From NCBI GenBank assembly GCA_014526335.1, contig JACTAT010000223.1, positions 593,570 through 657,569 on the forward strand: 64,000 nucleotides of DNA. Direction: 5' to 3'. Below are positions 44,040 through 55,837 of this stretch, in pieces. Position 1 is the stretch's first letter. Each line of letters starts with the position of its first letter. The translations under genes were made by a program, and so were the position numbers. Below the pieces are notes generated by a model. That model did no database searches, had not been told where the DNA came from, and worked only from the letters and a program-made list of their open reading frames with translations. Origin of the DNA: Chrysaora quinquecirrha. Its lineage: Eukaryota; Cnidaria; Scyphozoa; Semaeostomeae; Pelagiidae.

Positions 44040-45377
44040 TCATTTGTCAGCTTTCTTTAAAAAGTTGCACATCAGTTTCTTTTGTCTCTGATGTTCTTTT
44101 TTCGTTTCTTCACGAGAATTCTTCCCTGTTATGTTCCTTCCTTTTGTCACAATCTGGCTCTCTTGAAGTTGATCCTTTGCCACTAAGGCATCCTCTTTTG
44201 CAGCGCCACAGAAGACACCATTTGAGATTAAGTATGTCAACGCATTCAAATGATATCTTGGTTTAAGCTGTGGCATAGCACTTGCAAAATCTGCTTCACT
44301 TATAACCAAAGTTATGCACTTCTCTTTTTGCATTTGAACACAATCAAGATTGGCAAAATCAGCAGGTGCAACCACCTTGATTACCTCTGCACATCTTGCA
44401 AGCAGGCGACTTGTTTTAATATTCTCATCAGCTTTAGCATTCTCTGCCTGTCTCCTTCTTTTCCTGTTCTTTTCTGCCATATCAATATCTACCTTGGAAA
44501 ACTTTCTCTTAAGAGACTGAAGTGTATTATTCAGCTTTATGTCTAGATCTGAAATGGGTTGCATCATGTTGCTAATTTTTACCAATTTTTCGTCATAGTA
44601 CATGAGTTCATTTGCTTTCCAATGTTTTACAACATATTCAGAGTCATACAAAGATGACTTGAAATTGAGAACAAGCTTTTTGAGCTTGTTTAGCCTTGAA
44701 TATAGTCTGTTGACATATTCAACAGTGTTTTCAGCCCTCTTGGTATCTTTTGCAAGGAACTTTGATGCATCAACACTTGTATATTTCCTTATATTTATGG
44801 CATTTCTTCAAGAGATTCTTTTGAAGTTGCAGATTCAAAAAAAGCCTCAACTGCCTTGAACTCCTTTTCAACTGACCATCTCTGATGACGCTGACTCATA
44901 ACATAATTTTTGAATTGCACAGGAGATATGAGATCATAAGAAGACTTGTGCAAACTGAACAACAGGGCATTGTAAAATTTCAGTTGCTCATTATGAGGGT
45001 TTGGGATGTACATATCTTGTATTGCTTTTGGCAGATTCTTAGGGTCATCACCATGATCACTTTTGTTGATAGTAGCAACATCTCCTTGGCTCTGGGTACA
45101 GCTTTCTTGATTTCCAGAGTCCTTGGAAGTGCTTGTTGACGATGCACTTGACGACGATGATGTTTGGCCTGAGGAGGAAGCTGATGAGGACTTCAGGATT
45201 TCAATGGCAGCAATAAATCTTTTTATAGACCTTTTCGGTGTGACGTCACGCGGAGCGTTGTCAGTGACAACCATTTCTAACTGGGTGAAAACAACAGGTT
45301 CATGGCGGCTTCTTGTATACGGACGGTACTGTTTTGCTAGTCGTTTTCCATCGTTATTCGTCGAATTTTTTAATAAA

Positions 45378-47425
45378 ATGTCGTATCAATACTTCGATGA
45401 GTTACCAGAGGAAGCAAAAAAAGATATTTGGAAAAGCTGAATGCTGTAAACCTGAACGAATGTCCATATAAGCTTCCAGAGGGCTGTTGGTCTGGTGATC
45501 TGGTAAAATGGCCTAATTTGGAGTATCCGGATGTTGGTACAAGTATTTAATCGAAACACCAGGTAAATTTACGATTGTTTTATTTATTTAATGCTATAAT
45601 TAGAAATTTAGAACTTGAATTACATCTTCTTTAGCCCTACCATTTTATTGTTGTTACTGATTTCAAACATCTTTCTTCTTCCAGGACCTTACACACGCGA
45701 GTCCATGAAATGCAGAAAGGGGTTGGAGGCTTACAACCAGTTTCAGTCTGGTTGGGTACAGAAGGTTTTAAGCCTCAACACAACAGCGGACACATGTGTT
45801 TTGATTGCAAAAGTCCTTCATTCTCAAAGGTTGTCTGAAGATGCACTGAGTCCATGGGTAGCTATCAAAAAAGATGGGACAGTTATGTGTGCACATTGCA
45901 ACTGCATGGCAGGGTATGGATATAGATGCCTGCTTTCTTTTTACTATTCTGATAAACTGATCAACCAATGTGTTCTTTTTATTAGGTATAAGTATTGTCT
46001 TAGTATATTGGAAATTTAGTGCTGCAGTGATTGATTCCATTGATAAATGGGTTTGCCGAGTAATTGTTATGAGGTTTAAAAGTGTAATTATAATTTTACT
46101 TCCTCCATAGCATTGGTGAATCCTGCTCACATATTGGAGCTCTGCTTTTTAAAATTGAGGCAGCAGTACGGCTTGGCTACACCAAAGAAGCAGCTTGCAC
46201 GTCCAAAGCCTGTATATGGAATAATGACTTTGTGACTGAGATACCCGGAGTCCAGATTAAAGATGTTAATTTTTATAAAGCTGAGAAAAATTCAGCTGCC
46301 AGCAGGAAAAGCTCAACTGGTCTAATAATTCAATCACAAAATGAAATCCTTAAGAGACTTGGTGATTTACCACATTATGATCAGCCTGTTGGCCTCAGCA
46401 CATTTGCAAATTTTGCCAAGCCATTTATTCACAAGGCTCCCATTCCAAACATACCAAAATTGCCAAAATCGCTGAGAGAGCTGTATTCTCCTAATGCAAA
46501 AAGTGAAGATATTGATAGGGTTTATCAGAACAAAATTTCTGAGGCAGACAAAGATTTCATCGAGAGAAGCACCAGGGCACAAACTAAGTCTTTAGCATGG
46601 CATGACATGAGGGTTGGCCGCATCACAGCATCAATTGCACATAGTGTGCTGCATACCAGTATGGAAAAACCCTCAAAATCTCTTATCTTGAAAATATGCA
46701 CACAGGGTCCAGAAATAAATACCCCTGCCATTTTATGGGGTACAAACAATGAAGAAAATGCACTCCAGGCCTTAACTAAGGAATTGATGAAAAGTCATCA
46801 AAACTTAAAAACAAGGAAAACAGGATTGAGACTCCATCCTGAATTTGATTTCATTGGAGCCTCTGCAGATGGTCTGGGAACATGCGATTGCCATGGGGAT
46901 TTTTTGATAGAGATCAAATGTCCTTTCAAGCACAAGGAAAAGCCAACAATCAACTCATGCTTCACAGATAAATCTTTTTGTATTGGTGATGACCTAAATC
47001 TCAAAGAAAATCATCCTTACATGGCACAAGTGCAACTGCAAATGAATGTGTATGGAATCAAGCATTCGTACTTTACAGTCTGGAATCCTCAGTTCTGCTT
47101 TTATACACAAGTTGAGTATGATAAGGAGTTTGATCACCATTTACAAACATTGGTGGAATTTCACAAATGTCACATTGCACCAGAGCTGGTTACAAGAAAA
47201 CTGGAGCTAGAAATTGATGAAACAGAGCACAAGAAAAATACAAATGAGTTATTTTGTGTCTGCCAACAACCTGAATGCGAGGGAGATGAAATGATAGGGT
47301 GTGACAACCCATCTTGCAAATACAAGTGGTTCCACTTTACCTGCATAAAACTAAAAAGAGCCCCAAAGGGGGTTTGGTATTGCAAATTTTGTAAGAAAAC
47401 AACAAGAAAAGCAGAAACAAAATAA
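45378..47425 (+). CDS. SWIM-YqaJ-PHD nuclease, partner of THAP-DDE transposase 2
   Basis: Exons 45378-45536, 45685-45913 and 46111-47425 (stop at 47423) with GT-AG introns that join in phase. Exon 1 starts MSYQYFDELPEE and has a one-base break near 45425 in an A-rich run. The SWIM zinc finger spans the second intron (CAHCNCMAG / GESCSHIG). The YqaJ nuclease domain follows: WHDMRVGRITAS, ILWGTNNEENAL, FIGASADGL (catalytic D) and FLIEIKCPF (E-x-K). A C-terminal PHD finger (CVCQQPECEGDEMIGCDN, WFHFTCI, WYCKFC; C4-H-C3) is absent from the element 1 protein, which instead has an N-terminal SAP domain. PHD fingers read histone H3 tails; here it could steer integration or bind chromatin, which is inference. 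Confidence 0.85.
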
Positions 47426-47540
47426 GATGCCAACTTCAAATCTGTTTATTAATATATGTATATCACATGATTAGCTTTTCAAACAGAGGCCAGTAAAATC
47501 AGTTGAGTATCAAGAATTAGGTCAAGTAACATTTTTTTTC

Positions 47541-49265
47541 TCATTTCTTTTCTTCTTTGTAGACAATGCTTGGCATTAGGTTTGTTAGGGATGCACAGAC
47601 AGTTACCAATTTCTCAATGTTTGGAGTTTCACCTTTGACTTCATTTGATTGACTCTTTACTAGATTAATTGGGAGAGATCCTTGTGAGAGAATTCCAAAT
47701 CGCTTTTTCATATTACCAATCACTCTCTCTACATGAATACGCACATTTGCAATTTTTCTTGTTGTTTCCACTTCCTTCGCACTTAATTGTTTTTTTCCTT
47801 TCGTGAAAGCTGGAATTATAAGTTCAGCACTACATAGAGCAGCAAAGTCATCTTCTAGAGTAAAACCCCTATCTGCCAATATCTGATCCCGAGGGTGGTG
47901 GTAGTTTGAGCTTATAAACCCAGAATCACGTACAATTTGATTGTCTGTGCTTCTGCCACCCCATGCAGGAGATAAAAATGTGATTGCTCCTAGTGGATTG
48001 GTACATATCAAAAATTTTACTGTGCTATGCTTCTTGTAATTTGAGTAATCTTGGGCTCTTGCTTTGAGATTAGTTGGACGCTCAACAAATATTTCAAAGC
48101 AATCAATGATGGATGTTAGTCGTGGAAAATTTGCCTTGAAAAATGGAGGAATAGTTTGACGTATATTCTCTCTATCTGGCCAATGTATCAAAAATTTCAG
48201 ATTCTGATACATTACATCAACAACTTTCTGAAAAATTACATTGATGGTACTAAGAGCCAACTTTGTTTGCATGCTCAGGAACTGAAACGGAAGATTTAGT
48301 CTCAGCCGCACAAGAACCAAAAGAATTTGATTTTCAGCAGGCAGTTTGCTTTGCCCCATCAAATTCAAATGTGGTATCAGCATGTCAGAAATTATTGTAA
48401 AGACCTTATATGACAGTCCAGTCAGATATTTTGCAGCATCATCGTTGTCCCTCATTACGCTTGGGTTGTAGGTTGATAACAAAACCTGAAAAATGGAATA
48501 AAGCAAATTAAAAACTTTTATAGGGGCTACTTGAAACTTGCAGTATATGTAGGTTCTATCTGTTGTTCTTATTTATAAACAGAATTACTAACCTGTTGCT
48601 CAATGCAACTAATTTTGGTAAGCAAATGATTCCGCTCTCTCCTCAAAAAGTCCATTTCCATGGCTTCGCTCAATTCGGGCTCATCAACAGTAATGCTTTC
48701 GAGGATTGCAAATGACTGTTGCACAGGTTCTTCTCCCTCCACAGATGACGATGCCGAATCACAAGGAGTTGGTTGTATCTGAATATCATATTTCGCTCTT
48801 TTTTTTGCACTCTCGTATCTTTGCAGCTGCATCTTCGATTTAAGTTCATCTTCTTTCTTGAAGGGGAATACATTTGGAATATAATCAGGATGATTTGGGT
48901 CTCCTGATGGCCGGCCTAAAATGTAATGGGCCTCTAAGTTTACGTGAACGTAGAAACAAAATTCCCGTGAAAAATGTGTGTCGAGAACGTAATGTGAAGT
49001 GTGTTTTTGATAAATTATGAATTAATAGAGGCTAATACATTTTATTTTGAATAATCTCACCTGTTTTAAAGTGTTCTGAGCAAACATAAACATAGTTGCT
49101 CCCGGGTTGCCATGCACTTCCATCAGCGTTTATTCTCTTCATGGCCTGAACCCATTTCTTCCACTTCTCGTTTTTCTTAACTTTGTCCGGGAAAATATGA
49201 AAACTTAAATCCTTCCCCATCATATTATGATTGGTGCATCCTACAGCAACACAGCTTTTTGGCAT
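47541..49265 (-). CDS. THAP-domain DDE_Tnp_4 transposase of ISL2EU-like element 2
   Basis: Three exons with proper borders: 49265-49061, 48933-48593, 48485-47541. Exon 1 starts MPKSCVAVGCTNHNMMGKD and contains the THAP finger (C-x4-C, KWKKWVQAM, CSEHF). Exon 2 holds a G-D-P-N-H-P-x-Y motif (PSGDPNHPDYIPN), a linker and a coiled coil. Exon 3 carries the RNase H-fold core: first D in SIIDCFEIFVERP, second in ILADRGFTLEDDF, E in RIHVERVIGNMKKRFG. No stop or frame break is visible, so this copy may still encode an active transposase of about 490 residues. It is convergent with the YqaJ-PHD gene. Confidence 0.88.
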
Positions 49266-49557
49266 TTTTGCAGCGAAATTCTTTAAAAACTTGACTTTTA
49301 TGCGTTTACTTTCACTGCCCAGTGGTAGCCATTGCGGTCTGTTTTCACCCAGTAACGGTTGCTACGCGCGGTTGTCAGGGCCGGCCGAAAAGGTCTATGT
49401 GGCCTGGCTTCTCAATGTTTGTTTCAGTTGCTACAGACATGAGTTCATTGTTGTTCATTGACAGCAACTGGTTCATGTCATCATAGCCAACATCTTCAAA
49501 GTTATCGATGTATACATCCAACTTGTTTCGCTTCAAAAACTCCCCGACTTCCTCCAT

Positions 49558-49788
49558 TTTGAACTTGCCTCACCGCACACTGAGTTTGTTGTTGCTGCTG
49601 TCTCTTTGTCCACAGGGGACAGACAGATCAGTGGCGGGAAGAATCCTGGACTTTCCAGCTTGCATTGAGTTTGCATTGCAATGAAATATCAGATCATCAA
49701 ACCATGAACCAATGCTTATATCTTTGAACACTGCCGATTAACAGTTCCAGAACATGGCGATAATTCCTGATGCAACCAAAATGTAAAG
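49558..49788. promoter_or_regulatory. 231-bp divergent intergenic region between SAM and DDE-like genes
   Basis: The two start codons face away from each other with 231 bp between them. No TATA box or clear binding site is visible. The spacing fits a bidirectional promoter. Confidence 0.5.
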
Positions 49789-52700
49789 ATGGGGAAACCT
49801 GGTGCATCGAATGAAAAGAAACGAAAAAAGAATGAACTTCGTACCGAGATTCGCCAGAAGTGCAAAGCGGGCCTAGGCCTAAATTCTTCAGAGAGCTTTG
49901 TCCTGAAATCTTGTCAAACGTGCGGAGTGAATAATAATTTGTCCATTCTCGAGGGGCATATAAAAGGCATTAAAAGTTCCAACAGGGCAATATCAAGTGA
50001 TGAAATTTCAAGCCACTTATGTCATTTAATGGGTCTGAAAGCTGTCTGGCAGATGCTTCTTGCTACTGTTACCTGTCCTAGTATTGGTAACCAAGACAGC
50101 CGTGTCAGTTTCATGCATCTTGACGAAGCATACTCCTTGTTCCGTGGCTATAACAGAGATGGCATGTGTGGAGACTGTAACACAAAAAATGCAAGAAAAC
50201 GCTTTAAAGAACTGCTTGTCCATCCAAAATATGGTTTGTCCGTGTATATAATTGGTGACAAGTTTATTGTGTTGAAATCAAATGAAGCTGATTTGGAATT
50301 ATTCTTTGAAGCAGCTTTTAATGAAAAGTCTCAGGAATTTGAAAGATTTTTGGTAGATTGTACATTTGTACAAGAACTTATGCAATGTGTTGACAGTGAA
50401 TGGGACAAAAAGATTATCCGTGCGTTGATAGCAGTAAATAAATCAAGAAAGGAAATACAGAAACTTGGCATGGACAGTGATAGAGTTGTAAAGAACATTG
50501 ATGAGGTAAAGCAGGCTATTAAAGAGCGCACAGAAGCAAGCCAACAAGCAGAGGCGATTGTCAGGGAAAGACTCTATAAACAATTAAAATCTGCTCAGGT
50601 TAAGGTCAAGGCTTATGAGAATACACATTTTCTCAAAGCAGACAGATGGACAAAGCCACAACTTGATGATATTCAAGGAGATATGCAAGCGTTGAAAGAA
50701 CATGTAGGGAAACTTGAGAGTGTTATCTCTTGTGACAGCAAGTCTTCTAAGATAAAGTTCAAATCAATGATCCGCAGAGAGCAGAAAAAACTAATCACAA
50801 AGAACAGAACAGGAATGAGACGTTTGGGTGCAGGACGTCATATGTCATTGGATGAGGAGGATGAGGATTTTTTATTGCAATGCATTGATAGCAAGTCAAC
50901 GGCCCATGGTAGGAGGCATGATGCAGTCATGTATCTACATCATCGTGTTAAGAAAAGAGATTTATTGAAGATTGCAAATTTTAATAGAGTCAGAAGGGTT
51001 TACCTGTCATTAGATCTGCAACCACAGTTTACAACAGAGGAAGAGCCAAAAATAAAAGATCAAAGCAGGCACGTAACCACATTGGGAAAGGCCTCTTCTG
51101 CACCAAAAAACCACCAAAAGCAGAGTCAAATGACAATGAACTGACACACCATCAGAGGGCACACAGAAAGAACATCCAGAGGTTCATGTGGGGAAGAAAA
51201 TGTTGATGGCCATGAGTACACAGTTGAAATTAGTGAAGATGACAAAGCATATATTTGCCCTGGTACAAGTACGGGCATGATGAGTGCCAGAAATCAAGCA
51301 GTTATACAACCAACCAATGAGGATCATGCTAGGAAGCTGACAAAGTATGACTTTCCAACAAGCATGGTGAATGTCACTCCAGCTACACATAGATTTATGA
51401 CAAAAAGTATCAAATCATTAAATGGAAAAGATGAGATCTGTATTGATGAGGATGACACAGTTGTGTATGTACGACCAAAGCACTTTGTTGGAAGCAGTGG
51501 ATCTGTCTGGGCAAGTGAAGCCATGCGGATAAGATATGAAAATCCATATCTCTATCATGTTGCAAAATTGCAGGGAAAGAATTCAAGGACTTTCAACAGT
51601 TTTCTTATTCACATAAAAGACAAATTGGTGCACTACACAGATTCAACAGAAAAAGAAGATGTAATGCTCATTTCTAGAAATACTGACAGTTGTGTATACA
51701 GACAATATGAGAAAGAAAGGCTCTCTTCCCTAGTGTACCATGTGAAATCTGCTGCTGATTCTGTTGTTCATGACACAAATCTTTTAACACAAAGAGAACA
51801 GGAAAATATTGCGCAGTATTTAGATGATGCCAAAGTAATTGTTAATCAAGCAGAGAACATAACGAATGCTCTCACTTCACAAGAAGATAATATGATTATA
51901 TGGAGTGAGATTGATCAGTTGCTTACTGTCATTGCCAAATTAGTAGGCAGGGTATCCTTGTCCTTACCTGCACTGAAAAGTAGGATTTTAGAGTTCACTG
52001 ATGGAGGGCCTGGTGTGGCCGTTTCCAACAAAGATGTCACTTTCAGAACTGCAGAGAGAATAAGAATAACTGATGCTGATTGGCTGACGAGATGTCATTT
52101 AGCAAACAATGATAGCAGCTTAAATGATGTTGAAAGGTGCCAGAGTTACGTGGGAGATGCTATTTGCGATGGGGGGTGTATCACATGGGAGTACAAGAAA
52201 GCGTTTGAAGACCTCACTGCTGAGCAAATAAAAGGTATGTCTCATCAAGATCTTGAGATGGAAGAGCTAAAAAGGATGGAGTACAACGCGTTCAAGGTTT
52301 CAGAAGAAATTGCATTGAGAATTGATGGTACAGTAGCTCCTGGGGGATATATGAAATCATATGTTTCTTCTAACGTGAAAGAACTGTTCTTTGTTGACAC
52401 AGAGTATCTTCATCAATTCCTTAATTCATCAGCCGAAAAAAGGAAGCTTTGTCCAGGTACGCATTATTTTCAGAAAATTGAAAAGTTTATTGCAAATCAT
52501 GTAAACAAAGGCGCAAAGTACTACGAGTATATCAAGCACTCTTGCAGAGAGAAGAATGGACAGTTATGTTCATATTGTGAAGAACACCCATGGATAGGCC
52601 CTGAATGCAGAGCAGCACCAAGACCGTTTCCAAATACTGAGGTTCTTCCAAAGTTCCAGTATCTGAACGTTTCTCGCACACCAACACACGATAATGGCAT

Positions 52701-53360
52701 TCCAAGACCCGCTGATGACTATCAACCAAGAGAGCAACTCAAAAGGGCATTTAAAGAAAAGACTGTCTCTCTAGGCAATAATGAATCTGTCAGGAAATTT
52801 TCAACGAAGTTTATTGTTGAAGAAAGATATGTGAGGGATGCCATGGAAAGAATGCAAGCAGCTGGAACAGAAAAAATAAAAAGGCAGAGAATAAAAGGAC
52901 TGAATCAGCTAGAGAAATAGAACTGAAATACGACGAAATTGATTGGAAGGAACTTTTCGAGACTGGAGGCTTAAGGAAAAAAACAGTCAAGTTCTTAGAT
53001 AAATACTTAATCGCTAATGACATGGTGACTGCACTTAAATTTAAGAAAAAACAGAAACTCAATGTCATTATACAGCACCTTTCAACGTTAATGCTCGAGA
53101 AAGATGGTGACACAATAAATAAGCCTGCAGAGCCAATAGGACACACACCACCACATGATTTCGAAAATGTTTCTGATTTGGGAAGTGATTCAGTTGGCGA
53201 CAACAGTGATGATGATGAAGTGATAGATGAAACTGTACATTCTGAAGAAGATGAAACTTTGAGTGAAAGTGACAGTGAAAATTTTGACTATGGAAAACTG
53301 TTTCATACCACCAGGAGTGGAAGGGTTTGTGGTGGACCAAATTTGCACAAATACAGATGA
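49789..53360 (+). pseudogene. Large DDE-like transposase candidate of unnamed family, three to four frame breaks
   Basis: ATG 49789 starts MGKPGASNEKKRKKNELRTE. ORFs 49789-51144, about 51190-52920 and about 52885-53360 are successive parts of one protein of about 1180 residues. Signs in order: a C-x2-C (SCQTCG, about 40) and CGDC group (about 125); coiled coils (about 220-320); a middle domain (HRFMTKSIKSL, YVRPKHFVG); then LEFTDGGPGVAVSN and, 43 residues after that Asp, NDVERCQSYVGDAI. D-G-G-P...E-R resembles the second D and final E of RNase H-fold transposases. A cysteine group (CSYCEEHPWIGPEC) and an acidic tail ending HTTRSGRVCGG follow. Frames break near 51105, 51190 and 52880, all in or near A runs. 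Similar unnamed proteins occur in cnidarians and sponges; transposase function is inference. Confidence 0.65.
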
Positions 53361-53469
53361 TCTGAATGGGTAAGGCACTGTATATGTTGTTTTTGTTAAC
53401 GAACTTTTATCATGGATAAATGATGATGCATTTTCATAGTATCTTAGCACGCCAGGGAGGACTCCTATA

Positions 53470-54102
53470 GCGGGTGAGCCAGAAAAAAGTTCCCACTTTT
53501 GAAAATTCATAGCATCAACAATGCTTGACAGATTTGAATGCTTCAAATTCCAGTGATTTTCTTACTGTCTCGCGAACACTAGAAATATAGGTAAATTCAA
53601 CTTTACAAAAATTTCATGGCTGAAAAATCACCGAAAAAGGGCCTTGATCAAATCGCCGAAAAAGGGCCTGGGGTCTAAAATCATTGATCAAATCATAAAA
53701 GACTCCTCGCACTGATCAATAAAGAAAATACGATTGTTCATGGGTGAGAGATATCCACTGCACATGTATTGCCATGGGACTGAAAATCTTCAGTATTTGT
53801 TTGAAAATTGATGTCTTATAACTCTTGAGAGAGGTAAAACGCCCATTGAGTATTGCTCTGTGTACGAAGAGTCCTTACAACTTGCTCAACGTTTTAGACC
53901 CTTTTTCAGTCAGTTTGCAACAATGAAATTTTAATAAAATTGAATTCATCAATACTTCTAATGCTGGTAAGACAGCGAGAAAAATCACAAAAATACTTAA
54001 ATCTTTCGGCTTTTAACTAGAATTTGAATAATTCAAATCCGTGACGTACACTTGGTGCTGTGAATTTTCAAAAGTTGGAACTTTTTTCTGGCTCACCCGG
54101 TG
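53470..54102. mobile_element. 633-bp MITE with TA duplication
   Basis: Inverted ends of about 45 bp (CGGGTGAGCCAGAAAAAAGT at 53471 and its complement ending 54100), flanked by TA at 53468-53469 and 54103-54104. Non-coding inside. TA duplication suggests a Tc1/mariner-driven element. Confidence 0.8.
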
Positions 54103-54104
54103 TA

Positions 54105-54488
54105 TCTAGCGTATACATTCACCATAGTTAAATTAGAACTCAAGAATATAAGCTCTTCTCGCCAATGAAATTGGACCGTGGGAGGTTCAGGCGAAAATAT
54201 ACTGTCATGAAATAAAAAGCCTGAAAATTCTTATTTCTATGGATATTGTGAATGTTCACACTTTAACACGCTATTTTTGAGTCTTTGCTCGATTTTCATT
54301 GATATTTTGTATCTACCATTTTCGAATTGCTCATTTCTTGGTTGACTGAAATAATGATAACATAGTTTTAGATTTTTGCTGTATGTGGTCAAAGGACTTT
54401 AATGCGTATTGATTACATGGGATGTTACGTCCGATGAGTTGGTGTTAAAGTAGTTTTGTTACTTATCCAGTAAAATATTGTGCTGTCG
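54105..54488. other. AT-rich gap, no feature seen
   Basis: Nothing recognisable between the MITE and the second GGGGTCT block. Confidence 0.5.
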
Positions 54489-54575
54489 GGGGTCTGAAAT
54501 TTTTTGGCGAAAATTAGATGGGGTCTGAAATTTTCATGGCTAGAATGCTGGGGTCTCAGAAATAAGAAGACTAAA
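54489..54575. repeat. Three tandem 30-31-bp units headed by GGGGTCT (right block)
   Basis: GGGGTCT occurs at 54489, 54520 and 54550, in the same orientation and register as 43860-43950. Estimated 70-75% identity over 88 bp. It ends where the next LINE's ORF1 frame becomes open. Confidence 0.82.
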
Positions 54576-54603
54576 GGCAGGCAAAAAACGGGCAGATTTC
54601 AAT

Positions 54604-55740
54604 TTGGTTTTGTCAAACCTAGAAGAACATGGCCTAACTCGAGATTCGACGCATGATCTGATGATACACATGATAATAAATGGCATGATGGAATGCTCAC
54701 TCGCTATCTCCAAATCACAGCACCTGAGACAGAGCTTAATTACCGACCCTGTTGCCAGCTTCATCAGCAACATTAGTCAAGAAATCTCAACAAAAAAGCG
54801 ACCAACATGCAAAGACGGAGACTCTATCAAGGTCGGGGACGGGGTGAAAGAGCTTGGACGGGAAGTGAAGTTTTTCGAAACTGTCAATGAAGTTGCGAGA
54901 TCTCTGCAAAAAACAAACGATATGCTGAATACAGAAAGAGAAAAATGCCAAAAAATTATGGAAGAAAATTATCAACTAAAATTAATTTTAAGAGATTTAG
55001 AAATCTACCAAGCTCGCAAAAAGATCAGTCCCACTCTCAAGAGACATGAAGCTTTCAGCATTTCGTTGCTAGAAGAAAGTCAAGATGAGGTGACAAAGGA
55101 AACAAAGGCAAAGCACAATGCGAAGAGCAAGGTAACAAACAAAGAGCAGCAGTCAAGCAATAACATCAAAAGAAACAGTAAGGAAAATTCAAAGCGGGAA
55201 AAAAAGCGGAATGGAAAACAACAAAGACAAGAGACGAATAACAATGCTAGAAAAACGACATCAAGAAATAAAATACAAATCTGTTTAGTTGGAGATTGTC
55301 AGCTCTTCTAGATTCGACAAAATGTCAAACAACCATCACGAAGTAAACATTAAAGCACAATCAGAAATGAAGGTGGAAAGGCAGCCAACCATGTAGACGA
55401 CAGTGAAGCAGATGTTATTATAATGCACGTCGGAACAAATAATCTTCTTGATTCAACCCCAGAGGACGTTGCAGAAAACGTAATGAAAACATTCAAGAAA
55501 CTGAAGCAAAGAAACCCAAAGTCTCAACTGGTTTACTTTTCAATATTCAGAAGAAAAGGTAGAAACGCAACAAATGGTATGAACGTAAAAGTTTCTCAAA
55601 CTAATAATATTTTGAAAGAAGAGCTATCGCTACAGGGTATTGACTATATCGACAATGATAATATTTTATATGGTAACATTTGAGAAGACGGCTTGCAAAT
55701 CAACCAAGGAGGTGCGAAAAAGTTTGCAAAAGTTTGCGCG
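54604..55740 (+). pseudogene. LINE ORF1 with coiled coil and SGNH hydrolase-like domain
   Basis: The frame is open from upstream of 54604 to a stop at 55309. It has a helical N-terminus, a coiled coil around residues 90-135 (LQKTNDMLNTEREKCQKIME), a lysine/asparagine-rich basic stretch, and IQICLVGDCQLF, block I of SGNH (GDS replaced by GDC). After stops near 55310-55400, ORF 55423-55683 gives VIIMHVGTNNLLDSTPED (SGNH block III, G-T-N), and 55690-55735 gives LQINQGGAKKFAKV where the D-x-x-H block would be. Catalytic Ser is Cys and the terminal His is lost, so an esterase activity is unlikely here. Confidence 0.8.
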
Positions 55741-55837
55741 TAACGTTAAAAAGTATGTAGAGTATTGATAGGGGTATAAGGGGTCAAAAGAAGCTCTGAA
55801 AAATTCAAAAGATATTAAAACTAAATCAAAAAGAGGG

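Larger units (their letters stand above)
45227..49396 (+). mobile_element. ISL2EU-like DNA transposon 2, 4170 bp, inserted in the SAM domain
   Basis: Ends AGACCTTTTCGG on both sides with further TIR matches (ACTGGGTGAAAACA at 45285 and, inverted, near 49335). AT duplication at 45225-45226 and 49397-49398; excision with one AT restores the SAM reading frame. It holds two convergent genes: YqaJ-PHD nuclease (plus, 45378-47425) and THAP-DDE transposase (minus, 47541-49265). Gene set, orientation and duplication match element 1 at 14334-18354, but TIRs, introns and protein sequences differ strongly, so they are separate families. Confidence 0.85.
44040..49557 (-). pseudogene. SAM-domain protein gene, split by ISL2EU-like element 2
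   Basis: ATG 49557 opens MEEVGEFLKRNKLDVYIDNF, then DVGYDDMNQLLSM and PGH, the core of a sterile alpha motif (protein-protein or RNA-binding helical bundle). The sequence is cut at 49397; after removal of 45227-49396 and one AT it continues in frame at 45226 (KRFIAAIEIL), completing the SAM domain. A serine-rich linker (SSASSSGQTSSSSS), a domain with AIQDMYIPNPHNEQ and YDLISPVQFKNYV, and after a frame break near 44800 a C-terminal region (VVKHWKANELMYYDEKLV, SKRKF-type basic coiled coil) end at 44040, about 450 residues in all. It is divergent from the DDE-like gene at 49789, 231 bp apart, suggesting a shared promoter. Its function in the pair is unknown; accessory DNA- or transposase-binding is a guess. 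Confidence 0.72.

Noticed and set aside
43860..54575. GGGGTCT blocks as terminal inverted repeats
   Set aside because: Both blocks are in the same orientation, so they are direct repeats, not TIRs.
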